64,000 nucleotides of DNA from Palsa-513 sp036510225 (GTDB lineage: Bacteria; Actinomycetota; Thermoleophilia; Solirubrobacterales; Solirubrobacteraceae), in contig DATCEH010000098.1 of assembly GCA_036510225.1 (NCBI GenBank), positions 1-64,000 of the forward strand. Reading direction: 5' to 3'. The notes beneath the pieces were generated by a model. That model was not told the origin of the DNA. It saw only the letters and a program-made list of their open reading frames with translations, and did no database searches. Shown here in pieces: positions 8,519 to 17,218 of the stretch. The position numbers and the translations under genes were made by a program. Positions within the stretch are counted from its first letter, which is position 1, and each line of letters starts with the position of its first letter.

Positions 8519-10003
8519 ATGACCCGCAGCAACCAAGCGACGGGAACAATGGGACTCACTGCAGAAGCCGACGAGCAGGCCGACCGTCTCGGCCGCGCCG
8601 GGACCCCCAGCCAGGGTCAAGTGGATCTCGTGAGCGCGCGGCGCAGCGAGAGCGACGCCCTAGCCGATGTGCACGTCCGCGAGCGCAACTACCGCAGGCT
8701 CCTCGCGCTCTGCGACATGATCGCTGCCGGCGCGGCGATCCTCGTCGGGCTCGGGCTGATCGGTGGTGACGGCGTGCGCCCCGACTTCGTCGTGTTGATC
8801 GGGCTCGTCGTCGTCGCGGCCAAGCTCGGCGGCCTTTACGACCGCGACGAGCTGGTCGTGGCGAAGTCGACGCTCGACGAGCTGCCCCGGCTCTTCAACC
8901 TCGCAACCCTTGTCGCTCTGGTCCTCTGGCTGGGCCGGCACTTCATCATCAACGGCGCGCCCACCACCCAGGACCTTCTCGTGCTCTGGGCGCTGTTGTT
9001 CGTGAGCCTCGCCGGCGGGCGGATGCTTGCCCGGCGAGTCGCGGCCCGCGCGTCGCCCGTCGAGCGGTGCATGCTGCTCGGCCAGATCGGGATCTACCGG
9101 CGCCTGTCGGCGAGGATCGCGGACGAGCGCCATCTCGAGCTCGTCGGCTGGGCGCCGCTCGACGATGTCGTCAGCGGCCGCTCCCCGCTGAAGGATCTCG
9201 TCTTCCAGAGCGGCATCCAGCGGATCATCATCGCCCCGGGCGAGGATCTCGACGGTGACGAGGTGATCGACGTGATCCGGGCCGCCAAGGCCACCGGCCT
9301 CCGCGTCAGCCTGCTGCCGGGAATCCTCGCGACGGTGGGAAGCTCGGTCGTCTTCGACGACCTCGGCGGCATCGTCCTGCTCGGCGTTCCGCGCTTCGGC
9401 CTCTCGCAATCCTCCGCCGTCGTCAAGCGCACGCTTGACCTCGTCGGTGCGAGCCTGCTGCTGCTCGTCACGGCGCCGCTGATGCTGATCGCGGTCGTGG
9501 CAATTAAGCGCGGCACGCCCGGGCCGGCGTTCTTTCGCCAGACGCGCGTGGGGCGCGGCGGCAAGCCATTCTCGATGATCAAGCTCCGCACGATGGTGCA
9601 GGGCGCGGACGCGATGAAACCTGGGCTGTTGCGCCGCAACGAGGCCGTGGGCCTCTTCAAGATCGATGACGACCCCCGGATCACGCCGCAAGGGCGCTGG
9701 TTGCGCCGCTCACATCTGGACGAGCTCCCGCAGTTCGTCAACGTGGTCCGCAACGAGATGAGCCTCGTTGGCCCCCGCCCGCTGGTACTGGACGAGGATC
9801 GGCGCGTCACCGGCACCGACCGACGCCGCCTGCACCTCACGCCCGGCATTACAGGCCAGTGGCAGATCCTCGGAGCGGCGCGCGTCCCGCTAGCGGAGAT
9901 GGTCAAGCTGGACTATCTCTACGTGGCCAGCTGGTCACTTTGGGGGGACGTCAAGATCCTCGCTCGGACGATTCCGGCGATGGTCGGACGGCGCGGACAG
10001 TGA
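8519..10003 (+). CDS. Polyprenyl glycosylphosphotransferase (copy 2)
   Basis: A 494-residue paralogue of the protein ending at 7219, with the same parts: a short polar leader, four N-terminal membrane helices (about 8700-9030), a nucleotide-binding-like domain containing GIQRIIIAPGEDLDG, and a C-terminal sugar transferase domain with GTPGPAFFRQTRVGRGG, LRTM and SLVGPRPL. Starts at ATG 8519 or ATG 8549 are both possible; conservation begins only around residue 50. One block of about 50 residues (from DVIRAAKATGLRVSLLPG) is identical in both copies, while the N-terminal leaders are unrelated. That pattern suggests a duplication kept similar by conversion or by strong selection. It initiates glycan synthesis on a polyprenyl carrier. 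The two copies may use different sugars or serve different polymers. Confidence 0.88.
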   Translation: MTRSNQATGTMGLTAEADEQADRLGRAGTPSQGQVDLVSARRSESDALADVHVRERNYRRLLALCDMIAAGAAILVGLGLIGGDGVRPDFVVLIGLVVVAAKLGGLYDRDELVVAKSTLDELPRLFNLATLVALVLWLGRHFIINGAPTTQDLLVLWALLFVSLAGGRMLARRVAARASPVERCMLLGQIGIYRRLSARIADERHLELVGWAPLDDVVSGRSPLKDLVFQSGIQRIIIAPGEDLDGDEVIDVIRAAKATGLRVSLLPGILATVGSSVVFDDLGGIVLLGVPRFGLSQSSAVVKRTLDLVGASLLLLVTAPLMLIAVVAIKRGTPGPAFFRQTRVGRGGKPFSMIKLRTMVQGADAMKPGLLRRNEAVGLFKIDDDPRITPQGRWLRRSHLDELPQFVNVVRNEMSLVGPRPLVLDEDRRVTGTDRRRLHLTPGITGQWQILGAARVPLAEMVKLDYLYVASWSLWGDVKILARTIPAMVGRRGQ

Positions 10004-10017
10004 ACGGCCCCTTGACC

Positions 10018-11181
10018 TCAGTCCCAGCCCCACTCCACGTCGGGCGGGCGAGGCGGCCGCGAACCTACGTGCCCAACGAAGTAAACGAGCTGGCGGATCG
10101 GATGCTGCGCCTGGAGAATCCGCACACGTGCTCGACCGCCGGGCGAACGAGGCCTTTCGTACATTGCGTTGACCCGGCCTGTCGACAATAGAAGACGCCG
10201 GCGAACAAAAGTCGCCAGAGCCGTTCGGCCGCCGAGTAGTCCGTCTACGAGCGGCGCAGCCGAATGCTTTCGTCGCTCATCCAGGAACGGGCTGGCGAGG
10301 CTCCGGGCCAAACGCCCACGCGAAGTCCGAGCGGGCCCGAGGTCCAGAAGTCGTTGCGAAGGAAGCCCAACGAGCCCTCCGCACGTTGCCGCAGCCGTCG
10401 CGAGCGGTACCGCGAGCCTCGGATCGGCGTCCACGATGTCCTGCAGGGCACCGAGCTGCAGTTCACGACCGTAGCGATCCCACCAGGCGGCGATGTCTGC
10501 CGGAAGTCGCAACCCGGGCATGCCGTCACGCGCGTAGACGAGCAACAGCAGCGCCAGCTCATCCGCGGGCCTGAACCGTAGCCTTCGACCGCGTCCGTCA
10601 GGAACTGCGCGCTGGAGCGCAGTGCGAGCGAGGCCGCCGGACGAAGCGTTAGCCGAGTACCACTCCGTTCGCCAGTGGACCTCAAGCGCCGGCATCGCGG
10701 CCAGCGGGTGCGCGAGCCCGCGGTGCAGGTCGGTGAGCCAGGGCGAACCCGCGGGTGGTCCTTCGTAGCCCAGCGTCCGAAGCACGGCCACCGCGTCATC
10801 GAGCCGCTCGGGATCGACAACGATGTCGACATCGGCGCATGGCCTCAGACCCAGGTCGCCGTAGACGCGAAGCGCCAGATCCGGGCCTTTGATGGGCGCG
10901 GCGCGTATGCCGGCTCGCGCGAGTCGCTCGAGCGCCGCGAACTGAACGACGGCTTGAACCTCGCCCCGGGTTCGGGCCGCAACGGTTGAACCCCAGGCCG
11001 CGAGCGCGAGCCGGGGAAACCTCTCCTCCCCGGCAGCGGCGACGATTCGGCCCCCGACGTGTTCGACCAGCTGGAGCCGGTCCAGAAGTGAGCGGAGACG
11101 GCCCTCGTCAGACGCCGCGAGAAGGATCTCGACCCTCGAAGTCAGCTTCGCTCGGCCAGCCGCGCACCCGGCGAACAGCAT
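10018..11181 (-). CDS. Nucleotidyltransferase-fold family protein
   Basis: A 387-residue protein of the uncharacterised nucleotidyltransferase type (NTP_transf_5-like). The core is APIKGPDLALRVYGDLGLRP followed by CADVDIVV, giving the Gly...Asp-x-Asp pattern of minimal nucleotidyltransferases. It is followed by a helical region with LEVHWRTEWY. The start ATG 11181 has GAGG about 5 nt upstream; a longer open frame to 11547 runs through the divergent gene and is ignored. Such proteins often accompany exopolysaccharide or peptide-modification genes, and here it closes the glycan block. Actual substrate and activity are unknown. Confidence 0.75.
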   Translation of the reverse strand: MLFAGCAAGRAKLTSRVEILLAASDEGRLRSLLDRLQLVEHVGGRIVAAAGEERFPRLALAAWGSTVAARTRGEVQAVVQFAALERLARAGIRAAPIKGPDLALRVYGDLGLRPCADVDIVVDPERLDDAVAVLRTLGYEGPPAGSPWLTDLHRGLAHPLAAMPALEVHWRTEWYSANASSGGLARTALQRAVPDGRGRRLRFRPADELALLLLVYARDGMPGLRLPADIAAWWDRYGRELQLGALQDIVDADPRLAVPLATAAATCGGLVGLPSQRLLDLGPARTSRGRLARSLASPFLDERRKHSAAPLVDGLLGGRTALATFVRRRLLLSTGRVNAMYERPRSPGGRARVRILQAQHPIRQLVYFVGHVGSRPPRPPDVEWGWD

Positions 11182-11313
11182 GACCACCTCGCGTTCGACC
11201 TGGTCATGAACGTCTTTGGACCGAGCGCGCACGCTGCGGGACGATAGCTTCGTGCAATGCGACGTCTGGCGTGAGCGCCATCCGAGGCGAACGACCACCG
11301 GTAGGATTCGCGC

Positions 11314-11793
11314 ATGATCCTCGCGCTGACCTTCTTCACGGCCGTGCTCGCCGTCCACATCATGTTCGTCGTGATCGCCTTCGGCGTGATCTTCGCCTAC
11401 CCCCTCGTCTCCCTGTACGGCCGGAACATCGACCCGAGCGGGCTGCCGTGGTTTCACCGCCTCCAGGGGAGGCTCGGGCGGACGCTGATCTCGCCCGGCC
11501 TCGCGGTCGTCCTGATCGCGGGCATCTACCTCGCGAGCAAGCTCCACTCGTTCAGCGACCTCTACGTCCAGTGGGGCTTCGCCGCGGTGATCGTCCTCGG
11601 CGGGCTGAGTGGCGGCTACCTCGGCCCGCGCGAGACGAAGCTCGCGACGCTAGCCGAGCGCGATCTCTCGGGCCCCGGGGGGAAGCTCGGCGCCGAGTAC
11701 CTCGCGCTGAGCCGGCAGGTCGACATCGTCGGCGGGGTCGCCTGCCTGATCGTCCTCGTGACGATCCTCCTGATGGCCGCCCAGACCTCCTGA
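11314..11793 (+). CDS. DUF2269-like four-helix membrane protein
   Basis: A 159-residue integral membrane protein with four hydrophobic segments (about residues 3-30, 53-73, 86-103 and 133-155). It resembles the DUF2269/predicted integral membrane family, for which no biochemical role is established. Its TGA stop (11791-11793) overlaps the proposed CTG start of the acyltransferase downstream, implying translational coupling and joint function at the membrane. The start ATG 11314 is the only suitable one before the first helix. Confidence 0.75.
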   Translation: MILALTFFTAVLAVHIMFVVIAFGVIFAYPLVSLYGRNIDPSGLPWFHRLQGRLGRTLISPGLAVVLIAGIYLASKLHSFSDLYVQWGFAAVIVLGGLSGGYLGPRETKLATLAERDLSGPGGKLGAEYLALSRQVDIVGGVACLIVLVTILLMAAQTS

Positions 11794-12932
11794 GCAAGGG
11801 CCACCCGCGCTTCCCGGGGCTCGACGGCGTCCGGGCGCTCGCAGCGATCGCCGTCCTGGCCTTCCACGCGAGCGAGTTCTCGGGTGCCGAGCGAGCCCGC
11901 TGGTGGGGCCCGCTGGCCGACCGTCTGGCGATCGCCGTCCCGGTCTTCTTCGTCGTCTCGGGCTTCGTCCTCTACCGCCCGTTCCTCGCCGGCCAGGCAG
12001 GCCTCGCGCCGCGTCCGAACCTCCGTCGGTACGCAAAGGGCCGGGTCCTGCGGATCGTCCCGGCCTACTGGGTCGCGATGACCGTGCTCGCGATCTACCC
12101 CGGGCTGACTGGCGTCTTCAGCGGGGACTGGTGGCGCTACTACGGGTTCCTCCAGATCTACAGCCTGCGAACCGAGCCGCTCGGCCTGCCGCCGGCGTGG
12201 ACGCTGGGCGTGGAGGTCGTCTTCTATGCGGTCCTCCCGTTGCTCGCCGTGCTGGCCGCCCGCCGTCCGCTCGATCGGTCCTCTGCGCGCCGGCCGCTCC
12301 GGAGCGATCCGGCGGGCAGGATCCACATCGTCGCGTTGACCGGACTGATCCTCGGCTCGACCGCGTTCCGGGTCTGGGGGATGCGGGCGAGCCCGGGCTC
12401 GACGCTGACGATCTGGCCTCCGGCCCTGATCGGGTGGTTCGCCGGCGGGATGCTCCTGGCGACGCTGAGCGTTCGACGGCAGGCCGCCGGGGACCCGGCT
12501 GGCGAGGGCCCGGGCGGCCCACTGGCGGCGACGGCGTGCTGGCTGGCGGCCGGGCTGGGCGCGGTCGGACTGGCGCTGCTGCTGCCGAACCAGCTCTTTC
12601 CGCCGAACGAGCCGGTGCTCCGGTTCGCCTTCGAGAACCTCGCCTACATCGCGATCGCGACGCTGATCGTCGCTCCGGCGGTCGGCGTCGTCGGACGGGG
12701 AGGGCTCCCGGCCAGGGTGCTCGCCTTCCGCCCGCTCCGGCTGATCGGGGTGATCAGCTACGGCGTCTACCTCTGGCACTATCCGATCATCCAGACGCTC
12801 CACGACCATGGCCTCGGCGACTCGGGGACGCTGAGCACGCTCGGGCTCTCCACTGTCGCGCTCGCCCTCGCGAGCGCCGCGGCAGCCCTGAGCTACATCA
12901 TGGTCGAGCGCCCCGCGCGGCGCCTGCGGTAA
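11790..12932 (+). CDS. OafA-type membrane acyltransferase (acyltransferase 3)
   Basis: A 380-residue integral membrane acyltransferase. It begins with the family signature FPGLDGVRALAAIAVLAFHA, then VPVFFVVSGFVLYRPF, RRYAKGRVLRIVPAYW and a C-terminal ISYGVYLWHYPI, with about ten hydrophobic segments. Family members transfer acetyl or other acyl groups to sugars or lipids outside the membrane, which suits decoration of the polysaccharide made by the preceding genes. There is no ATG, GTG or TTG between the upstream stop and the conserved N-terminus. The only near-cognate codon is CTG 11790, overlapping the previous TGA as CTGA. Either this is a real CTG start or coupling re-initiates there. Confidence 0.85.
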   Translation: MSKGHPRFPGLDGVRALAAIAVLAFHASEFSGAERARWWGPLADRLAIAVPVFFVVSGFVLYRPFLAGQAGLAPRPNLRRYAKGRVLRIVPAYWVAMTVLAIYPGLTGVFSGDWWRYYGFLQIYSLRTEPLGLPPAWTLGVEVVFYAVLPLLAVLAARRPLDRSSARRPLRSDPAGRIHIVALTGLILGSTAFRVWGMRASPGSTLTIWPPALIGWFAGGMLLATLSVRRQAAGDPAGEGPGGPLAATACWLAAGLGAVGLALLLPNQLFPPNEPVLRFAFENLAYIAIATLIVAPAVGVVGRGGLPARVLAFRPLRLIGVISYGVYLWHYPIIQTLHDHGLGDSGTLSTLGLSTVALALASAAAALSYIMVERPARRLR

Positions 12933-12941
12933 GTCCGCCTC

Positions 12942-12971
12942 GCGCCCCCATCGCCGCGGGGCTCGGGGCGC
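12942..12971 (+). terminator. Possible hairpin after the acyltransferase gene
   Basis: A GCGCCCC arm at 12942-12948 pairs with GGGGCGC at 12965-12971. There is no T-run, so intrinsic termination is uncertain. Confidence 0.3.
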
Positions 12972-13410
12972 TAAGGTCTTACGCGTTGCCCCGGATCCTG
13001 ATCACTCCCGCGCGTGTCCTGCGTCTTCGGAACCATTACCGGTTCCAGCGTCTGTCCGGACGATCGCGGATTGAAGCCAGCGGCAGCACTTGGAGACGCC
13101 TGCGTCGGGCAAGTCGTCGCGTCCGGACATAGATGACATTGACTGACAAGGCAATAAGACAGTGCGTGGTCAGCGGCGAGCGGTTCCTCGGCGAGGTTGA
13201 CGCCGAGAGCTTCAGACGCCACGCTCAAGACCCAGGCGTCCTCAATTTGATCCAGGAGGCGCGAGAGGCGTGGCACGAGTCTGAAGGGTATGACCCGGCC
13301 GCGTGCCGGCAAGCGGGCTGATACCGGACCGGTCAATCCACGACGGCAAGCTGGCGCCCATCCAGATCGCGGCAGAAGGATTAGCGGGGCCGCGGACGAA
13401 TCCTCGGGCG
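12972..13410. other. Gap without a supported gene
   Basis: A 62-codon plus-strand frame from ATG 13133 exists (starting MTLTDKAIRQ, ending PAACRQAG) but has no clear ribosome binding site and no family I know. It could be a small gene; I do not call it. Otherwise nothing distinctive is seen. Confidence 0.4.
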
Positions 13411-14400
13411 ATGGGAGATTCACGTCCAACCGTTCAGCGCACGCTGGTCAAATCACCGCCCGAGCTGTGGGCCGACCTCAGCAATCCCGAGTCGCTGGCG
13501 AAGCGCCTGGGTGAGTTCGGCGAGATCCGCATCACCCGTCTGGTACCCGAGAAGACCGTCGCCTGGGAGGGCGAACGCGCAAGCGGCACGGTCGAGATCG
13601 AGCCGTCGGGCTGGGGCACGAAAGTCCGGCTGAGCGCGCAGCCCACGGCCCCGGCTATCGAGGAAGACATGATTACTGAGGATGATCTGGAGCGCGGCTC
13701 GGCGCTTGAAGCGGCGCAGCAGGCAGAGATCGAGCGGGAGGCGGCCATCGAGGCGGCGCTCCTGGAGGAGATTCAGCGTGAGGCCGAGGTCGAGGCGGCG
13801 CTCCGAGCGCAAGCCGAGGCGCAGGCCGACGCGGAGGGCCAGCGCCAGGTCGCGGCGCGGGCCGCGCAGGCGCGCCAGGCCGAGGCCCTGGCGCAGGCGA
13901 CGGCGCAGCCCGTCGCCGACGAGCCGTCCCGGGGATTCTTCTCGAGGTTTCGCAAGCGGCGCAGGCCCGAGGTGGCGCCCGTCGCAGCTCAGGCGAGCAG
14001 CGTCGAAGCACGACCGACGCCGGCTCCGTCGACCCCCCCGAGTCAGGCTGCACAGGCGACCGCTCAGACGGCCGCCGCTTCCGCCTCCGCCTCCGCAGCC
14101 CCGGCGGCGGCTCCCGCTCGGCCGCTTGCGGCACGCCCGGCGATGCCCGAGCATCGCCCACCGGTCCGGCTGTCGGCACTCGCCTTCGCGCCGGCCCATC
14201 GCGCCGGCGATCCGCCGGACGCGGCGGCCTCGATGGCCGAGTTCGACAAGCCCGGCGCCGAGACGATCACCGCGTCCCGCCACCCGCGCTCCAGGATACC
14301 GGCGAAACCCGCCCTTGACGAAGACCAGACGCTGGCCGTCCTGGCCGGCGTCCTCGACGACCTCGGCGCCGCCCACCACCGCCCCTTCTCCAGGGACTAG
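13411..14400 (+). CDS. SRPBCC-like domain with coiled coil and Ala/Pro-rich tail
   Basis: A 329-residue protein of unknown function. Residues 8-75 look like the start of a START/SRPBCC-type domain (TLVKSPPELWADL, then LVPEKTVAWEGERASG), a pattern seen in polyketide-cyclase-like proteins. Residues about 85-170 form a Glu/Ala/Gln-rich coiled coil (IEREAAIEAALLEEI). A basic RFRKRRRPE cluster follows, then an Ala/Pro low-complexity tail and a conserved-looking last 30 residues. ATG 13411 is preferred because the domain starts immediately after it; the frame opens earlier at 13303. The next genes are a toxin-antitoxin pair 90 bp downstream and need not be related. Confidence 0.6.
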   Translation: MGDSRPTVQRTLVKSPPELWADLSNPESLAKRLGEFGEIRITRLVPEKTVAWEGERASGTVEIEPSGWGTKVRLSAQPTAPAIEEDMITEDDLERGSALEAAQQAEIEREAAIEAALLEEIQREAEVEAALRAQAEAQADAEGQRQVAARAAQARQAEALAQATAQPVADEPSRGFFSRFRKRRRPEVAPVAAQASSVEARPTPAPSTPPSQAAQATAQTAAASASASAAPAAAPARPLAARPAMPEHRPPVRLSALAFAPAHRAGDPPDAAASMAEFDKPGAETITASRHPRSRIPAKPALDEDQTLAVLAGVLDDLGAAHHRPFSRD

Positions 14401-14474
14401 AGCGGTACAGCCAAGGACCGTCCATCCGGTACGTCGCACTCGCTCCCGCCCGTTGGCGGCGCGTTACACCATTT

Positions 14475-14490
14475 TGCTACCTTTGTAGCA
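14475..14490 (+). promoter_or_regulatory. Operator-like inverted repeat at the vapB start
   Basis: TGCTAC-CTTT-GTAGCA is a perfect 6-bp inverted repeat ending 2 nt before the vapB ATG at 14493. It covers the ribosome binding region. Autoregulation by the antitoxin-toxin complex is the likely use. Confidence 0.55.
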
Positions 14491-14492
14491 CG

Positions 14493-14771
14493 ATGGCGTT
14501 GAACATCAAGAACCCCGAGGTCGAGCGCCTTGCTGCCGAGCTTGCGTCACTGACCGGGGAGAGCAAGACCGAGACCGTGCGACGGGCACTGCGCGAGCGG
14601 CGCGACCGGCTCGCCCTGGACACCGGGCACGACGGGGCGCGGGCGACCCGCCTGCTTCGCGTCCTCGAGCAGGAGATCTGGCCGCAGGTGCCCGCCGGCG
14701 AGCTCGGTCGCGAGTCACTCGGTCGCGCTGGGCGCGAGTCGCTCCTCGGCTACGGTCCTGAGGGCGTTTGA
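14493..14771 (+). CDS. vapB: VapB-type antitoxin (Rv0623/PSK family)
   Basis: A 92-residue antitoxin. Its N-terminus MALNIKNPEVERLAAEL with ESKTETVRRALRERRDR is the DNA-binding signature of the PSK-operon/Rv0623-like family. The C-terminal part should wrap the toxin. It overlaps vapC by 4 nt (its TGA shares bases with the TTG start of the toxin at 14768), the usual coupling that keeps antitoxin in excess. The inverted repeat at 14475-14490 is the probable operator. Confidence 0.85.
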   Translation: MALNIKNPEVERLAAELASLTGESKTETVRRALRERRDRLALDTGHDGARATRLLRVLEQEIWPQVPAGELGRESLGRAGRESLLGYGPEGV

Positions 14772-15178
14772 TCCTCGACAGCTCGGCCCTGGTCGCGATC
14801 ATCAGGCGTGAGCCCGGACACGGCGTTCTGCTCGATGCTCTCGCCGGGACGTCGGCCGCCGGAGTCGGAGCTCCAACCCTCGTGGAGGCCGGCATCGTGC
14901 TCAGCGCGCGCATGGGCGTCGTCGGGAGGACGCTGCTGGCCCGCGTCGTCCATGACGCGGGGCTCACGATCGTGCCGTTCTCAGCGCCTCATTGGAGCGT
15001 CGCCGTCGACGCCTTCGGCCGCTTTGGCAAGGGTCGCCACGCCGCCGCGCTGAACTTCGGCGACTGCCTGACCTACGCGACCGCCCGGATCGCCGGCCAA
15101 CCCCTGCTCTGCCTGGGGGACGACTTCGCCAAGACCGATCTGGAGCTCGTGCCGATCGACCTGCCCGGCGACTTCTGA
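14768..15178 (+). CDS. vapC: VapC-type PIN-domain ribonuclease toxin
   Basis: A 136-residue PIN-domain RNase. The acidic metal-binding residues are present: Asp in MILDSSALVAII, Glu in APTLVEAGIVLSAR, Asp in NFGDCLTYATA and Asp in LCLGDDFAKTDL. The toxin cleaves RNA when freed from VapB. It appears intact. The start is TTG 14768 overlapping the vapB stop. Confidence 0.87.
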   Translation: MILDSSALVAIIRREPGHGVLLDALAGTSAAGVGAPTLVEAGIVLSARMGVVGRTLLARVVHDAGLTIVPFSAPHWSVAVDAFGRFGKGRHAAALNFGDCLTYATARIAGQPLLCLGDDFAKTDLELVPIDLPGDF

Positions 15179-15283
15179 GCCGGCCGCGGGCCATCGCAGC
15201 GGCGTGGCAGTCACGGCCGGGACATGGCAGCGGCGTTGCATTCAGGGGCGGTCGGGCGGCAGGCCATAGCATTCGGTGGCCCG

Positions 15284-16849
15284 ATGCGTCAAAGGGCCCC
15301 CCAGACCTACGCCGAGCGTCTCGCCCAGCTCGAGGCGCTGCGCACGGAGTCGCTCCACGCGGACGGCCCGGGCGTCGAGAAGCAGCACGGTAAGGGGAAG
15401 TACACGGCACGGGAGCGGATCGACAAGCTGCTCGACCCGGGGAGCTTTCACGAGCTCGACGCGTTCGCCCGCCACCGTACCCACGACTTCGGGATGCAGA
15501 AGATCCGGCCGCTGGCCGACGCGGTGATCACCGGGCACGGGACGATCGACGGGCGGAAGGTCTGCGTCTTCAGCCAGGACTTCACCCGCTTCGGCGGATC
15601 ACTCGGGGAGGTCATGGGCGAGAAGATCGGCAAGGTCATGGACCTCGCGGAGAAGACCGGCTGCCCGGTGATCGGGATCAACGACTCGGGCGGCGCCCGG
15701 CTCCAGGAGGGCGTCGTCTCGCTGGCGGCCTACGGGGAGATCTTCCAGCGCAACGTCCGCTGCTCGGGCGTGATCCCGCAGATCTCGCTGATCATGGGGC
15801 CGTGCGCCGGCGGGGCGGTCTACTCGCCGGCGATCACCGACTTCGTCTTCATGGTCAAGGAGACCTCGCACATGTTCATCACGGGCCCGGAGGTCGTCAA
15901 GACGGTGACCGGCGAGGACGTCGGCTTCGAGGAGCTCGGCGGGGCGATGACCCACAACACGAAGTCCGGGGTCGCCCAGTTCGCCTCCGAGGACGAGGAC
16001 GCGTGCCTCGAGGACGCCCGCTACCTGCTGTCGTTTCTCCCCCAGAACAACCTGGAGACCGCGCCCCGGGTCGCGCCGACCGACGATCCCGGGCGGTGCG
16101 AGGCAGAGCTCGACACGGTCGTCCCGGAGAACGCGAACAAGCCGTACGACATGCGGCGGGTCTTCGAGCTGGTCTTCGACGACGGGGAGTTCTTCGAGGT
16201 CCACGAGCACCACGCGACGAACATCGTCTGCGGCTTCGCCCGGCTCGACGGGTTCTCGGTGGGGATCGTCGGCAACCAGCCGCAGTCGCTGGCCGGCGTG
16301 ATCGACATCGACGCGTCGCTGAAGGCCGCCCGCTTCGTGCGGACGTGCGACGCGTTCAACATTCCCCTGATCACGTTCTGCGACGTCCCGGGCTTCCTGC
16401 CGGGGACCGACCAGGAATGGCGGGGGATCATCCGCCACGGGGCCAAGCTGCTCTATGCGTACGCCGAGGCGACCGTTCCGAAGGTCACGGTGATCACCCG
16501 GAAGGCGTTCGGCGGGGCGTACGTCGTGATGTCATCCAAGCACCTCGGCGCCGACCTCAACTACGTCTGGCCGACGGCCGAGGTCGCCGTGATGGGCCCG
16601 GAGGGCGCCGTCAGCGTGATCTACAAGCGCGACATCGCCGCCAGCCCGACGCCGGCGCGGCGTCGCGCGAAGCTGATGGACGACTACCGGGCCCGCTCGG
16701 CGAACCCGTACTCGGCGGCCGAGCGGGGGTACATCGACGACGTGATCATCCCGCACGAGACCCGGCCGAAGCTGATCGCGGCACTGAACATGCTCTCGAC
16801 GAAGCGGGATCCCGGGCCGCGACGCAAGCACGGGAACATCCCGCTGTAG
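15284..16849 (+). CDS. Acyl-CoA carboxylase carboxyltransferase (beta) subunit
   Basis: A 521-residue carboxyltransferase that moves CO2 from biotin to an acyl-CoA (propionyl- or acetyl-CoA), feeding methylmalonyl- or malonyl-CoA pools. The N-half crotonase fold contains the oxyanion loop GINDSGGARLQEG and GPCAGGAVYSPA; the C-half contains FCDVPGFLPGTDQEW and the GGAY helix. At 16523-16525, in GGAYVVMSSKH, a Val stands where Streptomyces PccB has the Asp that controls substrate choice (Asp422 by my alignment). ATG 15284 is chosen over 15224 because the family N-terminus (APQTYAERLAQLE) follows directly. The matching biotin carboxylase/BCCP subunit is 37 kb away at 53403, so the holoenzyme is encoded at two loci. 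Confidence 0.9.
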   Translation: MRQRAPQTYAERLAQLEALRTESLHADGPGVEKQHGKGKYTARERIDKLLDPGSFHELDAFARHRTHDFGMQKIRPLADAVITGHGTIDGRKVCVFSQDFTRFGGSLGEVMGEKIGKVMDLAEKTGCPVIGINDSGGARLQEGVVSLAAYGEIFQRNVRCSGVIPQISLIMGPCAGGAVYSPAITDFVFMVKETSHMFITGPEVVKTVTGEDVGFEELGGAMTHNTKSGVAQFASEDEDACLEDARYLLSFLPQNNLETAPRVAPTDDPGRCEAELDTVVPENANKPYDMRRVFELVFDDGEFFEVHEHHATNIVCGFARLDGFSVGIVGNQPQSLAGVIDIDASLKAARFVRTCDAFNIPLITFCDVPGFLPGTDQEWRGIIRHGAKLLYAYAEATVPKVTVITRKAFGGAYVVMSSKHLGADLNYVWPTAEVAVMGPEGAVSVIYKRDIAASPTPARRRAKLMDDYRARSANPYSAAERGYIDDVIIPHETRPKLIAALNMLSTKRDPGPRRKHGNIPL

Positions 16850-16934
16850 CACTCCGCGTTCGCTCCCCGCCCTGTGCGGCTCGCGACGCACGGTGTCGAT
16901 CGCCACGGCAAAGGGCGCAGACTGTGTCTGCTAC

Positions 16935-17102
16935 CTACGGCGTCCGCCGCTTGAGGACCGGTCCTCGTCGACGGCCGACGATCCGGAGCACGTAGGCATC
17001 GCGGACGGGGCTGTAGCGAAACAACGGGCCGAGCGCGGCGATTGTCCGTCCCGACACAATCCGGCGTTCGCGTTCCTGATGGTGCTGTTCGTGAGTTTGC
17101 AT
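16935..17102 (-). CDS. 55-residue basic conserved-type small protein
   Basis: A short minus-strand gene: ATG 17102, TAG at 16935-16937, 55 codons. It starts MQTHEQHHQERERR and ends RGPVLKRRTP. The segment SPVRDAYVLRIVG, preceded by an Arg/Tyr pair, resembles small uncharacterised actinobacterial proteins carrying an RDAYVLR motif. GAGG sits about 7 nt before the ATG, and codon third positions are GC-rich as in true genes. It is basic, has no membrane helix, and lies alone between the carboxylase and a secreted protein. Function unknown. Confidence 0.65.
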   Translation of the reverse strand: MQTHEQHHQERERRIVSGRTIAALGPLFRYSPVRDAYVLRIVGRRRGPVLKRRTP

Positions 17103-17218
17103 GGAAGAACCTCAGTCGAATGACTCATCTGCCCATGGTTTAGCACATCTCGACGGGCGCGTGAGGTGAGATTTCTGGCGGTAATACCGTCGGTCCGAGA
17201 GGGCGGGCCAGAAGGCCG

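Noticed and set aside
16850..17218. tRNA or other RNA gene in the gap after the carboxylase gene
   Set aside because: No cloverleaf could be drawn; the conserved-looking part is better explained by the 55-codon frame.
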